From Flavihumibacter rivuli (lineage in GTDB: Bacteria > Bacteroidota > Bacteroidia > Chitinophagales > Chitinophagaceae), in contig NZ_CP092334.1 in assembly GCF_018595685.2 (NCBI RefSeq), forward strand, positions 1,764,001 through 1,828,000: a DNA stretch of 64,000 bases, given 5' to 3'. Below are positions 46,655 through 55,597 of the stretch, piece by piece. The position numbers and the translations under genes were made by a program. Below the pieces are notes generated by a model that had not been told where the DNA came from, ran no database searches, and saw only the letters and a list, made by a program, of their open reading frames with translations. The first letter of the stretch is position 1. Each line of letters starts with the position of its first letter.

Positions 46655-47776
46655 ATGGGAGTAGAAAAAAATATCGCGGTCATCAACGGAGACGGTATTG
46701 GTCCTGAAGTAACCGAGCAATCGATAAAAGTATTGAACGCGATAGCACACCAGTTTGGCCATAAATTTCACTACACCCATTGTTTGATGGGTGCAGATGC
46801 CATAGATAAAACCGGTAATCCATTACCTGATGAAACCATTGAAATTTGCCTGAACAGCGATGCCATATTGTTTGGCGCAATCGGGCACCCGAAATATGAC
46901 AATGACCCCAACGCCAAGGTACGTCCAGAACAAGGGCTGCTTAAGCTAAGGAAGTCATTGCAACTGTATGCCAATATCAGGCCCGTTAGCACCTATGCCG
47001 CGCTCCAGCATCTATCACCGCTTAAGCCCAAGCAATTGGATGGTGTGGATTGCGTGATCTACAGGGAATTGACCGGCGGCATCTATTTCGGCAACAAGAC
47101 CATAAGCGAGGATGGCAATAAGGCTTCTGACGATTGTGTTTATTCCCGCGAAGAGATCGAACGCATTGCCCACCTGGCTTTTAAAGCCGCACAACAAAGA
47201 AGGAAGAAACTGACCCTTGTAGACAAGGCGAATGTTCTGGAAACTTCCCGTTTGTGGCGCAAGGTTGTTCAGCAAATGGCATCACAGTATCCGGAGGTGA
47301 CCGTTGATTTTCTTTTCGTGGACAATGCTGCCATGCAGTTGATCCTGAATCCCAAACAATTTGATGTGATCCTTACAGAGAACATGTTTGGCGATATCCT
47401 TAGCGATGAAGCAAGTGTGATCACCGGCTCCCTGGGTATGTTACCCTCTGCTTCCGTAGGCAATGGTGGCGCCCTGTTTGAGCCCATCCATGGTTCCTAT
47501 CCCCAGGCTGCAGGTAAGGATATTGCCAACCCACTGGGATCCATCCTTTCAGCTGCTATGTTGCTTGATCATTTTGGTCTGGGCAAGGAGGCTGAAAAAG
47601 TTAGACAAGGTGTACAGTGGACACTGGAGAATGGATTTGTGACCAAGGATATAGACCCAGTGAATTTTTACTTCACCTCTACCATCGGGGAATTGATCAG
47701 CGATTTCGTACAGGATAAGTTCCCTACAGAATTGCACCCCGAAAATATCCAGTTGAGAAAATCAACTATTATCTGA
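46655..47776 (+). CDS. leuB: 3-isopropylmalate dehydrogenase
   Basis: This 373-residue NAD+-dependent enzyme decarboxylates 3-isopropylmalate in leucine synthesis. Motifs include VINGDGIGPEVTEQ at the start, GAIGHP and LRKSLQLYANIRPV in the substrate region, YRELTGGIYFG, DKANVLETSRLWR, VDNAAMQLILNPKQFDVI, and the NAD-binding GSLGMLPSASVGNGG with FEPIHGSYPQ. Length and motifs are typical of Bacteroidota LeuB. It follows leuA closely and presumably shares its transcript. leuC and leuD are not in the window. The ilv attenuator begins 63 bases after its stop, so the transcript of leuAB might run into it. Confidence 0.96.
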   Translation: MGVEKNIAVINGDGIGPEVTEQSIKVLNAIAHQFGHKFHYTHCLMGADAIDKTGNPLPDETIEICLNSDAILFGAIGHPKYDNDPNAKVRPEQGLLKLRKSLQLYANIRPVSTYAALQHLSPLKPKQLDGVDCVIYRELTGGIYFGNKTISEDGNKASDDCVYSREEIERIAHLAFKAAQQRRKKLTLVDKANVLETSRLWRKVVQQMASQYPEVTVDFLFVDNAAMQLILNPKQFDVILTENMFGDILSDEASVITGSLGMLPSASVGNGGALFEPIHGSYPQAAGKDIANPLGSILSAAMLLDHFGLGKEAEKVRQGVQWTLENGFVTKDIDPVNFYFTSTIGELISDFVQDKFPTELHPENIQLRKSTII

Positions 47777-47810
47777 TATCCAAAAGTTCTTTTCATAGAA
47801 TGACGGGGCT

Positions 47811-47830
47811 GTGTTATATTCGTGTAACAC
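47811..47830 (+). promoter_or_regulatory. Hairpin with UUCG loop and promoter-like element before the ilv leader
   Basis: GTGTTATA and TGTAACAC pair over eight bases (one G-U) around a TTCG tetraloop. TATATTCG (47815-47822) inside it is one base off the TAnnTTTG -7 consensus, so it may be the ilv promoter instead. It lies nine bases before the leader-peptide ATG. Confidence 0.35.
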
Positions 47831-47839
47831 TTCCTCGAA

Positions 47840-47941
47840 ATGCAGGCAAGAAAAAATCATATCGCCATTCTTTTGAACGCAATCATTATTGTGGTGGTGG
47901 TGATTATTCCTGCGCTGCAAGGAGGTGGCATTAGTTTGTAA
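47840..47941 (+). CDS. ilv operon leader peptide (33 residues)
   Basis: This short gene encodes a 33-residue peptide with Met-Gln-Ala-Arg at its start. It contains eight Ile, four Val and four Leu codons, with ILLNAIIIVVVVIIPAL at residues 10-26: three consecutive Ile, four Val (all GTG), then two more Ile. The peptide ends at TAA 47939-47941, 21 bases before the terminator stem. The design matches the leader peptides of enterobacterial ilv operons, whose translation senses charged Ile, Val and Leu tRNA. It has no other plausible function. The start has only a weak upstream purine stretch, which is normal in this phylum. Confidence 0.88.
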   Translation: MQARKNHIAILLNAIIIVVVVIIPALQGGGISL

Positions 47942-47998
47942 ATAAATACCAAGTCTAAATACAAGCGGTCCGCCTCCAAAAAGGCGGACCGCTTTTTT
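47921..47998 (+). promoter_or_regulatory. Transcription attenuator of the ilv operon
   Basis: Mutually exclusive RNA pairings are visible. GGAGGTGG (47921-47928, in the leader gene) can pair with CCGCCTCC (47970-47977), the loop-side part of the terminator 5' arm, over eight bases (one G-U); this is the antiterminator. The alternative is the terminator at 47963-47994. A short hairpin at 47908-47923 (TCCTGC and GCaAGGA) competes for the GGA of the antiterminator. A ribosome stalled on the Ile/Val codons (47882-47908) would leave GGAGGTGG free and allow readthrough; one at the stop codon would cover it and favour termination. Confidence 0.8.
47963..47998 (+). terminator. Attenuator terminator hairpin upstream of ilvE
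   Basis: AAGCGGTCCGCCT and AGGCGGACCGCTT form a perfect 13-bp GC-rich stem with a six-base loop (CCAAAA), followed by TTTTTT, 36 bases before the ilvE ATG. Because it lies inside the leader of its own operon, it must be bypassed for expression. Confidence 0.93.
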
Positions 47999-48033
47999 AT
48001 GCTTCATACCATAACCGCCTCTAAAACTTTATT

Positions 48034-48930
48034 ATGGCAGCTTATTATAACGATACTACGATCATGTACCTGGACGGCCAATTGGTGAAGTCCAGTGAAG
48101 CCAGGATGGATTATTACAGCCAGTCACTGCACTATGGCTATGCCGTTTTTGAAGGGATCAGGTCTTACCGTACCATTTCCGGTGCAACAAGGATATTCAA
48201 GGCTGAAGAGCATTTCGAAAGGCTGCAGCGTTCAGCAGAAGCATTGAACATGCCCTATCCTTACCGTGTACAGGAATTGATCGAGGCTACTTATGCTGTC
48301 CTTGAAAAAAACAACCAGCAGGACGCATATATCCGTCCTTTGGTAATGGCTCCTGCCAACATGAGCTTCGCTCCTAACACGGAATCTCATATTGTAATTG
48401 AGACCTGGGAAATGCAACCTTTCCTTGGTGAAAAATTACTGAGGGTCATGACCTCCTCCTTCCAACGTCCTAATCCCAAGGCATTCAAGATAGAAGCAAA
48501 AGCATCCGGCCATTATGTTAACTCCATCCTGGCCAGCCAGGAAGCAAAGGCAAAAGGATTCGATGAAGCCCTATTGATGGATATTAACGGATTCATTGCA
48601 GAAGGTCCCGGAGCCAATGTATTCTTTGAGAAGGACGGAAAATTATTCACCCCCGCTTTAGGGAATATCCTGCCGGGCATCACGAGGGCGACCGTACTGG
48701 ACATATGCAGCAATATGGGTATAGCGGTGGAAGAAGGACAGTTCACCCTTGAAAACCTTAAGCAGGCAGATTCAGTATTCTTCGTCGGCACTGCAGCAGA
48801 AGTGATCGGATGGCATAGCCTGGACCAAACAATATTTCCCCGGGAATGGGAAAAATCTCTGGGAAGAAAGATACAGGTCGCATACAAAGACCTGGTAACG
48901 GAAAAAATTGAATCAACAGCAAATATTTGA
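48034..48930 (+). CDS. ilvE: Branched-chain amino-acid aminotransferase
   Basis: This 298-residue PLP class IV aminotransferase carries out the last step of valine, isoleucine and leucine synthesis and the first of their degradation. The pattern is clear: [20 protein letters not shown] near residues 26-45, [19 protein letters not shown] with the PLP-binding Lys, [20 protein letters not shown] and [14 protein letters not shown]. The protein is full length. It is the first gene after the ilv attenuator, so its expression should respond to branched-chain amino-acid supply. The gap to ilvD is 31 bases. Confidence 0.96.
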   Translation: MAAYYNDTTIMYLDGQLVKSSEARMDYYSQSLHYGYAVFEGIRSYRTISGATRIFKAEEHFERLQRSAEALNMPYPYRVQELIEATYAVLEKNNQQDAYIRPLVMAPANMSFAPNTESHIVIETWEMQPFLGEKLLRVMTSSFQRPNPKAFKIEAKASGHYVNSILASQEAKAKGFDEALLMDINGFIAEGPGANVFFEKDGKLFTPALGNILPGITRATVLDICSNMGIAVEEGQFTLENLKQADSVFFVGTAAEVIGWHSLDQTIFPREWEKSLGRKIQVAYKDLVTEKIESTANI

Positions 48931-48961
48931 TAATCCAATCCCAAACTTTTTAGAATCAGCT

Positions 48962-50647
48962 ATGGCAATGGAATTGAACAAGTACTCTAAGACCATTACA
49001 CAGGACCCCACCCAACCTGCAGCGCAGGCCATGTTTTACGGAATTGGCCTGACAGAAGAAGACCTGGCCAAAGCCCAGGTTGGCATCGCCAGTATGGGCT
49101 ATGACGGGAACACTTGTAATATGCACCTGAATGACCTTTCAAAAGTCATCAAACAAGGTGTATGGGACAATAACCTTGTAGGCCTCATTTTTAATACCAT
49201 CGGTGTAAGTGATGGCATGAGCAATGGTACTGATGGCATGCGATACTCCCTGGTTAGCCGTGACGTAATTGCCGATTCCATTGAAACCATTTGTGGCGCA
49301 CAATATTATGACGCGATCATCGCTGTACCGGGTTGTGATAAGAATATGCCTGGGGCCATCATTGCCATGGGCCGATTGAACAGGCCTTCTATCATGGTAT
49401 ATGGCGGAACCATCGCGCCCGGACATTATAAAGGCCAGGACCTGAATATCGTTTCAGCTTTTGAAGCCCTAGGTCAAAAGATCGCAGGAACACTAGACGA
49501 AGCCGACTTTAAAGGGATCGTAAAACATTCCTGCCCTGGCGCTGGTGCTTGCGGTGGCATGTATACTGCCAACACCATGGCAGCAGCGATCGAAGCACTT
49601 GGTATGAGCCTTCCTTATTCTTCTTCCAACCCCGCCTTGAGTGAAGCGAAACAGCAAGAATGCCGTGAAGCCGGGAAAGCCATCAGGCTATTGTTGGAAA
49701 GGGATATCAAACCTTCAGATATTATGACCAGAAAGGCATTTGAAAATGCCATAACGCTCATCATCGCCCTGGGGGGATCTACCAATGCGGTATTGCACCT
49801 CATTGCCATGGCGAGAAGTGTAGACATTCCACTGACACAGGATGACATACAGGCCATCAGCAACAGGATCCCGGTACTGGCCGATTTCAAACCAAGCGGA
49901 AAGTACCTTATGCAGGACCTGCATGAACATGGCGGCACTCCATCTGTAATGAAATACCTGTTGCAGCAAGGGTTACTGCATGGCGACTGCCTTACAGTGA
50001 CAGGCAAGACCATAAAAGAAAACCTTGAAGCTGTACCAGACTTAAATTTTGAAACCCAGAAGATTATTTTCCCACTGGAACAACCCATAAAGAAGAATGG
50101 CCATTTGCAGATTCTTTATGGCAACCTGGCCCCTGGAGGAAGTGTCGCCAAGATCAGTGGCAAGGAAGGTGAAAGGTTTGAAGGTCCTGCAAGGGTTTTT
50201 GACGGGGAGAAAGAATTGATCCATGGCATTGAATCCGGTCGTGTAAAAGCCGGTGATGTTGTCGTGATCAGGTATGTAGGACCAAAAGGAGGCCCAGGCA
50301 TGCCGGAAATGCTGAAACCCACTTCAGCCATTATTGGTGCGGGACTGGGAAAATCAGTAGCACTGATCACCGATGGAAGGTTTAGTGGCGGTACACATGG
50401 ATTCGTCGTCGGACATATCACTCCGGAAGCATTTGAAGGTGGGGTGATCGCGCTGGTGCAGGATGACGACATCATTGAACTGGATGCCATCAACAACACC
50501 ATCATATTGAAGGTTGCACCGGAAGTGATAGCAGAAAGAAAGGCAGCCTGGAAAAAACCCAAATTAAACGTTAACAAAGGAATTCTTTATAAATATGCAA
50601 AGCACGTTAAGTCAGCCGCAGAAGGCTGCGTTACAGACGAAGACTGA
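48962..50647 (+). CDS. ilvD: Dihydroxy-acid dehydratase
   Basis: This 561-residue enzyme dehydrates dihydroxy acids in valine and isoleucine synthesis, using an iron-sulfur cluster. Cysteine ligands appear in [10 protein letters not shown] and the [18 protein letters not shown] segment; a further Cys ([12 protein letters not shown]) is near the N-terminus. GDFSGG-type [15 protein letters not shown] is near the C-terminus. ATG 48962 is chosen over a TTG at 48908 inside the ilvE end. The last 53 bases overlap ilvB in another frame, which is unusual. The C-terminus [13 protein letters not shown] is a normal family end, so no frameshift is needed. Confidence 0.96.
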   Translation: MAMELNKYSKTITQDPTQPAAQAMFYGIGLTEEDLAKAQVGIASMGYDGNTCNMHLNDLSKVIKQGVWDNNLVGLIFNTIGVSDGMSNGTDGMRYSLVSRDVIADSIETICGAQYYDAIIAVPGCDKNMPGAIIAMGRLNRPSIMVYGGTIAPGHYKGQDLNIVSAFEALGQKIAGTLDEADFKGIVKHSCPGAGACGGMYTANTMAAAIEALGMSLPYSSSNPALSEAKQQECREAGKAIRLLLERDIKPSDIMTRKAFENAITLIIALGGSTNAVLHLIAMARSVDIPLTQDDIQAISNRIPVLADFKPSGKYLMQDLHEHGGTPSVMKYLLQQGLLHGDCLTVTGKTIKENLEAVPDLNFETQKIIFPLEQPIKKNGHLQILYGNLAPGGSVAKISGKEGERFEGPARVFDGEKELIHGIESGRVKAGDVVVIRYVGPKGGPGMPEMLKPTSAIIGAGLGKSVALITDGRFSGGTHGFVVGHITPEAFEGGVIALVQDDDIIELDAINNTIILKVAPEVIAERKAAWKKPKLNVNKGILYKYAKHVKSAAEGCVTDED

Positions 50648-52334
50648 GACCATCAGTGGATCTGAAGCCGTTCTGCGCGCTATGGTAGCAGAGGGCGTTT
50701 ATACCATCTTCGGTTATCCCGGTGGCGCCATTATGCCTATCTACGACGCCCTTTACGATTACAACGATAAATTGGAACATATCCTTGTTCGTCATGAGCA
50801 GGGAGGCATACATGCAGCACAGGGCTTTGCCCGTTCCTCCGGAAAAGTGGGGGTGGTGTTTGCTACCAGTGGCCCTGGAGCAACCAACCTGGTTACCGGT
50901 CTCGCCGATGCCATGATCGATTCAACACCGTTGGTATGTATCACAGGTCAGGTATTCGCTCACCTGCTTGGGACAGATGCCTTCCAGGAAACAGATGTGA
51001 TCAATATCACCACACCAGTGACCAAATGGAACTACCAGGTGACTGATGCTACGGAGATACCATCCGTACTGGCCAAGGCATTCTATATTGCCAAAAGCGG
51101 ACGACCCGGCCCTGTGTTGATCGATATCACCAAGAATGCACAGCTCCAGCAATTCGAATATGAGGGCTATAAGCCTTGCGACCATATCAGGAGTTACCGA
51201 CCCAAACCAGTTGTCCGTAAGGAGTATGTTGAAGAAGCGGCTAAACTGATCAATGCAGCAGAGCGACCCTTTGTAATATTCGGCCAGGGAGTTATCCTGG
51301 GAAAGGCAGAAAAGGAATTCATGCAATTCATTGAAAAAGCAGGGATCCCAACGGCCTGGACCATCATGGGAATGAGTGCCATCCCAACCGACCACCCGCT
51401 GGCGGTAGGCATGCTGGGTATGCATGGCAACTATGGCCCCAATGTACTGACCAACGAGTGCGATGTATTGATTGCAGTAGGCATGCGATTCGATGACAGG
51501 GTGACCGGCCGCCTGGACAAATACGCCAAACAGGCCAAAGTGATCCACCTCGATATTGACCCGGCCGAGATCGATAAGAACGTAAAAACAACCGTACCGG
51601 TTTGGGGTGATTGCAAGGAAACCCTGCCGATGCTGACAGAATTGATCGACCAAAAAGTATATCCCCAGTGGCTGAAGCGATTCCGCGACTTCGAACAGGA
51701 AGAAATCAATACTTGTATCGAGCCAGAGCTACATCCAAGCAGCGATGTAATGACCATGGGTGAAGTGATCAGGACATTGAACGAGCTGACCAATGGCGAG
51801 GCCATTGTGGTGACCGATGTGGGCCAACACCAAATGGTCGCTTGTCGCTACGCAAAATTCAACCAGTCTAAAAGCAATATCACCTCCGGTGGACTCGGCA
51901 CCATGGGCTTCGCCCTGCCGGCGGCAATTGGGGCCAAGTATGGCGCTCCGGACCGTACGGTAGTAGCCGTAATTGGGGACGGGGGATTCCAGATGACCCT
52001 GCAGGAACTGGGAACCATCATGCAGTTCGATGTAGATATCAAGATCCTGATCCTCAACAACCAGTTCCTGGGAATGGTAAGGCAATGGCAGCAGTTGTTC
52101 CATGACAGACGCTATTCTTTTGTGAATATCACCAGCCCTGATTTTGTGCAGGTAGCCAAGGGATATCATATCGAAGGGAACAGCATCAATGAGCGGAAGG
52201 ATCTTAAGTCCGCACTGGAAACCATGCTCAACCATAAGGGCGCATACCTGCTGGAAGTCATGGTAGGCAAGGAGAACAATGTATTCCCCATGGTACCACA
52301 GGGATGCAGCGTGGCAGAAATCCGGTTGAAATAA
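50595..52334 (+). CDS. ilvB: Acetolactate synthase, large (catalytic) subunit
   Basis: This 579-residue ThDP enzyme makes acetolactate or acetohydroxybutyrate from pyruvate. Motifs: [20 protein letters not shown] with GGAIMP at the N-terminus, RHEQGG with the cofactor-activating Glu, FVIFGQG, the FAD-domain region [11 protein letters not shown], and the ThDP motif [14 protein letters not shown] ending ILNNQ. The first ATG is 50595, inside the ilvD gene, giving a 53-base overlap; the next ATG (50682) falls within the conserved N-terminal domain, so the overlap appears real. It is followed by ilvN after 86 bases. Expression is likely attenuated upstream. Confidence 0.97.
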   Translation: MQSTLSQPQKAALQTKTETISGSEAVLRAMVAEGVYTIFGYPGGAIMPIYDALYDYNDKLEHILVRHEQGGIHAAQGFARSSGKVGVVFATSGPGATNLVTGLADAMIDSTPLVCITGQVFAHLLGTDAFQETDVINITTPVTKWNYQVTDATEIPSVLAKAFYIAKSGRPGPVLIDITKNAQLQQFEYEGYKPCDHIRSYRPKPVVRKEYVEEAAKLINAAERPFVIFGQGVILGKAEKEFMQFIEKAGIPTAWTIMGMSAIPTDHPLAVGMLGMHGNYGPNVLTNECDVLIAVGMRFDDRVTGRLDKYAKQAKVIHLDIDPAEIDKNVKTTVPVWGDCKETLPMLTELIDQKVYPQWLKRFRDFEQEEINTCIEPELHPSSDVMTMGEVIRTLNELTNGEAIVVTDVGQHQMVACRYAKFNQSKSNITSGGLGTMGFALPAAIGAKYGAPDRTVVAVIGDGGFQMTLQELGTIMQFDVDIKILILNNQFLGMVRQWQQLFHDRRYSFVNITSPDFVQVAKGYHIEGNSINERKDLKSALETMLNHKGAYLLEVMVGKENNVFPMVPQGCSVAEIRLK

Positions 52335-52420
52335 CCCATTGCCGATTACCCGGTTAATACACCAACTAAGGGAAAAGGCTATTGAAACCGAATATCCATT
52401 AACTACCTAAGAATTGAAAA

Positions 52421-53011
52421 ATGTCAAAGCAGGAATATACCATAACAGTTTACACAGAGAACCAGATCGGTTTATTGAACCGCATCGCCATCATATTCTC
52501 CAGGCGGAAGATCAATATCGAAAGCCTTAACACTTCCCCCAGTGAAGCAGAAGGCATTCACCGCTTCACCATTGTCATTAATGAAACTGAGGATGTAGTT
52601 AAAAAGCTAACCCGCCAGATCGAAAAACAGGTCGATGTGCTGAAGGCCTATTACAATACAAGCGACGAGATCGTTTGGCAGGAATTGGCACTCTACAAGG
52701 TTTCTACTGATGAAATTGCAGAGAAGGTTAAGGTTGAACGCTTACTGCGTGAATATGGCGCAAGGGCAGTAGTTATCCGCAAAGATTATACTGTTTTTGA
52801 AACAACCGGCCATCGGGAGGAAACGGACAGGCTGGTGAAGGTGCTGGAACCCTATGGGCTGATCGAGTTCGTGAGAAGCGCAAGGGTAGCGATCATTAAA
52901 GCCAGCAAAGGCTTCCATGAAAAGCTCAAGGAGTTCGAACAGAGGGAGCCGGGTGAAGAGCTGGTGGAAAATGAATACCTCGACAGGCAGGAAGAAGTTT
53001 TCACAATGTAA
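52421..53011 (+). CDS. ilvN: Acetolactate synthase, small (regulatory) subunit
   Basis: This 196-residue subunit modulates IlvB and confers valine feedback inhibition. An N-terminal ACT domain is evident (YTITVYTENQIGLLNRIAII, FSRRKINIESLNTSPSE) with the conserved Asn and Gly, then a second alpha/beta half (LYKVSTDEIAEKVKV, GARAVVIRKDYTVFETTGHR, PYGLIEFVRSARVAI). The C-terminal tail (about residues 165-196) is acidic and longer than in E. coli IlvN, typical of the longer IlvH-type subunits. It sits between ilvB and ilvC in the usual order. Confidence 0.95.
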   Translation: MSKQEYTITVYTENQIGLLNRIAIIFSRRKINIESLNTSPSEAEGIHRFTIVINETEDVVKKLTRQIEKQVDVLKAYYNTSDEIVWQELALYKVSTDEIAEKVKVERLLREYGARAVVIRKDYTVFETTGHREETDRLVKVLEPYGLIEFVRSARVAIIKASKGFHEKLKEFEQREPGEELVENEYLDRQEEVFTM

Positions 53012-53118
53012 ATGAACAAGCAAGCAACAAATAATAATTCCCTTAAAACAACCAACCTGTTCCAAATCCAAAATGGAACGGCAAAAGCAAACGAAAACAA
53101 AAACTACAAATTACAGTT

Positions 53119-54198
53119 ATGGCAAAATTGAATTTCGGCGGCACAGTTGAAAACGTTGTAACCCGCGAAGAATTTCCCCTGGAAAAAGCCCAGGAAGTGC
53201 TGAAAGATGAAGTAGTGGCAGTTATTGGCTATGGCGTACAAGGTCCCGGCCAGGCACTGAACCAAAAAGAGAACGGCATTAACGTGATCGTTGGCCAAAG
53301 AAAGAATTCCAAGAGTTGGGACAAAGCGGTTGCCGATGGATTCGTTCCCGGTGAAACCCTTTTTGAAATAGAAGAAGCCCTGCAACGCGGTACCATTATT
53401 TGCTACCTGTTGAGTGATGCAGCTCAGATCGCCATGTGGCCAACCGTTAAGAAATACCTGACCCCCGGAAAGGCCCTCTATTTCTCCCATGGATTTGGCA
53501 TCACCTATAACCACCAGACAGGAATTGTACCTCCAGCCGATGTGGATGTTTTCCTGGTTGCACCAAAAGGATCAGGCACCTCCCTTCGCAGGATGTTCCT
53601 GCAGGGTCGTGGACTGAACAGCAGCTACGCAATTTTCCAGGATGCAACAGGACGTGCTTATGATAGGGTGGTTGCACTGGGTATCGCTATCGGTAGCGGT
53701 TACCTGTTTGAAACCGACTTCAAAAAAGAAGTGTACTCAGACCTCACCGGCGAACGTGGAACCCTGATGGGAGCCATCCAGGGTATCTTCGCCGCCCAAT
53801 ACCAGGTGCTGCGCGAAAGAGGCCACTCCCCTTCTGAGGCCTTTAATGAAACCGTTGAAGAACTCACCCAATCCCTGATGCCGCTGGTAGCAGAAAATGG
53901 AATGGATTGGATGTATGCCAACTGTTCAACAACGGCCCAGCGTGGCGCCCTCGACTGGTGGAAGAAGTTCCGTGACGCCACCCTTCCTGTGTTCAATGAC
54001 CTTTATGAGAGCGTTGCCACTGGAAAGGAATCACAGCGTTCCATTGACAGCAACAGTCAGCCAGACTATCGCGCTAAACTGGAAGAAGAACTGAAAGAAC
54101 TCCGCGAAAGTGAAATGTGGCAGGCAGGACAAACAGTTAGGAGCCTTCGTCCGGAGAACCAGAAAGCAAAAGCCCCCCAGGCTGAAGCTGTAAACTGA
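53119..54198 (+). CDS. ilvC: Ketol-acid reductoisomerase (class I)
   Basis: This 359-residue enzyme isomerises and reduces acetolactate to dihydroxyisovalerate using NAD(P)H. The Rossmann motif is GYGVQGPGQ at residues 37-45, then GLRKxSKSW-like GQRKNSKSW, the substrate loop LLSDAAQ, and HGFGITY with the conserved His. VAPKGSGTSLRRMF and the C-terminal helical domain with DLTGERGTLMGAIQG are present, containing metal-ligand Asp and Glu. The C-terminus carries a short Lys/Ala tail (NQKAKAPQAEAVN). It is the last gene before a strong terminator. Confidence 0.96.
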   Translation: MAKLNFGGTVENVVTREEFPLEKAQEVLKDEVVAVIGYGVQGPGQALNQKENGINVIVGQRKNSKSWDKAVADGFVPGETLFEIEEALQRGTIICYLLSDAAQIAMWPTVKKYLTPGKALYFSHGFGITYNHQTGIVPPADVDVFLVAPKGSGTSLRRMFLQGRGLNSSYAIFQDATGRAYDRVVALGIAIGSGYLFETDFKKEVYSDLTGERGTLMGAIQGIFAAQYQVLRERGHSPSEAFNETVEELTQSLMPLVAENGMDWMYANCSTTAQRGALDWWKKFRDATLPVFNDLYESVATGKESQRSIDSNSQPDYRAKLEEELKELRESEMWQAGQTVRSLRPENQKAKAPQAEAVN

Positions 54199-54205
54199 TA
54201 ACACG

Positions 54206-54236
54206 AGACGCAAGGCACAAAACCTTGCGTCTTTTT
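54206..54236 (+). terminator. Rho-independent terminator after ilvC
   Basis: AGACGCAAGG and CCTTGCGTCT form a 10-bp stem with a 7-base loop, followed by TTTTT. It separates the attenuated ilvEDBNC operon from ilvA, so ilvA probably has its own promoter or relies on readthrough. Confidence 0.88.
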
Positions 54237-54287
54237 CTTATTCAAGTCCTTCATGGGCTAATACATTAACGGGAGAGCATAACCAAT

Positions 54288-55535
54288 ATGGCAACCAGAT
54301 CATTACCACTGGATTTTCACAAGGCAGCATTGAGACTGAAGAAGGTAGTGAACCATACACCACTTACCTATAACCATAATTTATCCCGGAAATACAACTG
54401 CCATGTATACCTGAAAAGGGAAGACCTGCAGGTAGTACGGAGTTATAAGATCAGGGGCGCCTACAATATGATGAGCAGCCTGCCCGCAGAACAATTGGGC
54501 AAAGGTGTGGTATGTGCCAGTGCAGGTAACCATGCCCAGGGATTTGCATTCAGTTGCCGTAAACTCAAGGTAAAGGGGACGGTATTCATGCCCATCATTA
54601 CCCCCAACCAGAAGGTCAACCAGACCAAAATGTTTGGGGAAAACTGGATCGATATCCAATTGATCGGCGATACTTTTGACGATTGCGCCACTGCTGCAAA
54701 AAAATTTACGGAAGAGAAGGGCCTGACCTTTATCCCACCATTTGATGACCTCAGGATCATTGAGGGACAGGGAACAGTAGCATCAGAAATACTTGAAGAA
54801 CTATCAGAGATAGATTATCTCTTTGTTCCCGTAGGTGGGGGTGGTCTCAGTGCCGGTGTCGGTAGTTACTTCAAAACCTATTCCCCCCGTACAAAGATCA
54901 TTGGGCTGGAACCTGAAGGAGCCCCTTCCATGAAAGCAGCCCTGGAAGCTGGTCACCCAGTAACCATTGAAACCATTGAAAGGTTTGTAGACGGTGCCGC
55001 AGTAAAACGCGTAGGCGACATTAGTTTTGAAATATGTAAGGAAGTACTGGATGACATGCACCTGGTACCAGAAGGAAAAGTCTGTTCAACCATTTTGAAA
55101 CTATACAATGAGGATGCCATTGTAGTGGAACCAGCCGGTGCCTTATCCATCGCAGCACTAGATGATTATGCCGATCTAATTAAAGGCAAAACGATCGTAT
55201 GCATTGTAAGCGGCAGTAACAATGATATCGACAGGATGCAGGAGATCAAGGAAAGGTCTTTACAATATGAGGGACTCAAGCATTACTTCCTGGTTCGATT
55301 TGCCCAGCGACCAGGTGCATTAAAGGAATTCGTTAACCATGTACTAGGGCCTAATGACGACATTACCCGGTTCGAATACATGCAAAAGCACAATAAGGAA
55401 ACCGGCCCTGCACTGGTTGGGGTTGAATTAAAAAGCAGGGAAGATTACGAGACCTTGTTGCAGAACATGAAAAGATACAACATCAACTATACCGAACTCA
55501 ACAAGAACGATACTCTATTTGGATACCTTGTGTAG
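54288..55535 (+). CDS. ilvA: Threonine ammonia-lyase (biosynthetic), single regulatory domain
   Basis: This 415-residue PLP enzyme deaminates threonine to 2-oxobutyrate, the entry to isoleucine synthesis. Catalytic motifs are VYLKREDLQVVRSYKIRGAY (with the PLP-binding Lys in SYKIRG), ASAGNHAQGFA and VPVGGGGLSAGV, which binds phosphate. The last 85 residues (HYFLVRFAQRPGALKEFVNH to YNINYTELN) form one ACT-like regulatory domain, fewer than the two in E. coli IlvA. It lies behind the ilvC terminator and before a second terminator, so it may be transcribed alone. Confidence 0.95.
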   Translation: MATRSLPLDFHKAALRLKKVVNHTPLTYNHNLSRKYNCHVYLKREDLQVVRSYKIRGAYNMMSSLPAEQLGKGVVCASAGNHAQGFAFSCRKLKVKGTVFMPIITPNQKVNQTKMFGENWIDIQLIGDTFDDCATAAKKFTEEKGLTFIPPFDDLRIIEGQGTVASEILEELSEIDYLFVPVGGGGLSAGVGSYFKTYSPRTKIIGLEPEGAPSMKAALEAGHPVTIETIERFVDGAAVKRVGDISFEICKEVLDDMHLVPEGKVCSTILKLYNEDAIVVEPAGALSIAALDDYADLIKGKTIVCIVSGSNNDIDRMQEIKERSLQYEGLKHYFLVRFAQRPGALKEFVNHVLGPNDDITRFEYMQKHNKETGPALVGVELKSREDYETLLQNMKRYNINYTELNKNDTLFGYLV

Positions 55536-55546
55536 ATATGATATCA

Positions 55547-55584
55547 AAAAATAAAGGGCTGTTAATGCAGCCCTTTATTTTTTC
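55547..55584 (+). terminator. Bidirectional terminator between ilvA and the barrel gene
   Basis: AAAAAATAAAGGGCTG and CAGCCCTTTATTTTTT form a perfect 16-bp stem with a 6-base loop. T-runs fall on both strands, suited to the convergent genes on each side. Confidence 0.93.
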
Positions 55585-55597
55585 AGTATTCTTCTCT

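Noticed and set aside
50595..50647. Possible frameshift at the ilvD/ilvB junction
   Set aside because: Both the ilvD C-terminus and the ilvB N-terminus look complete and normal, so a real overlap is more likely than a sequence error.
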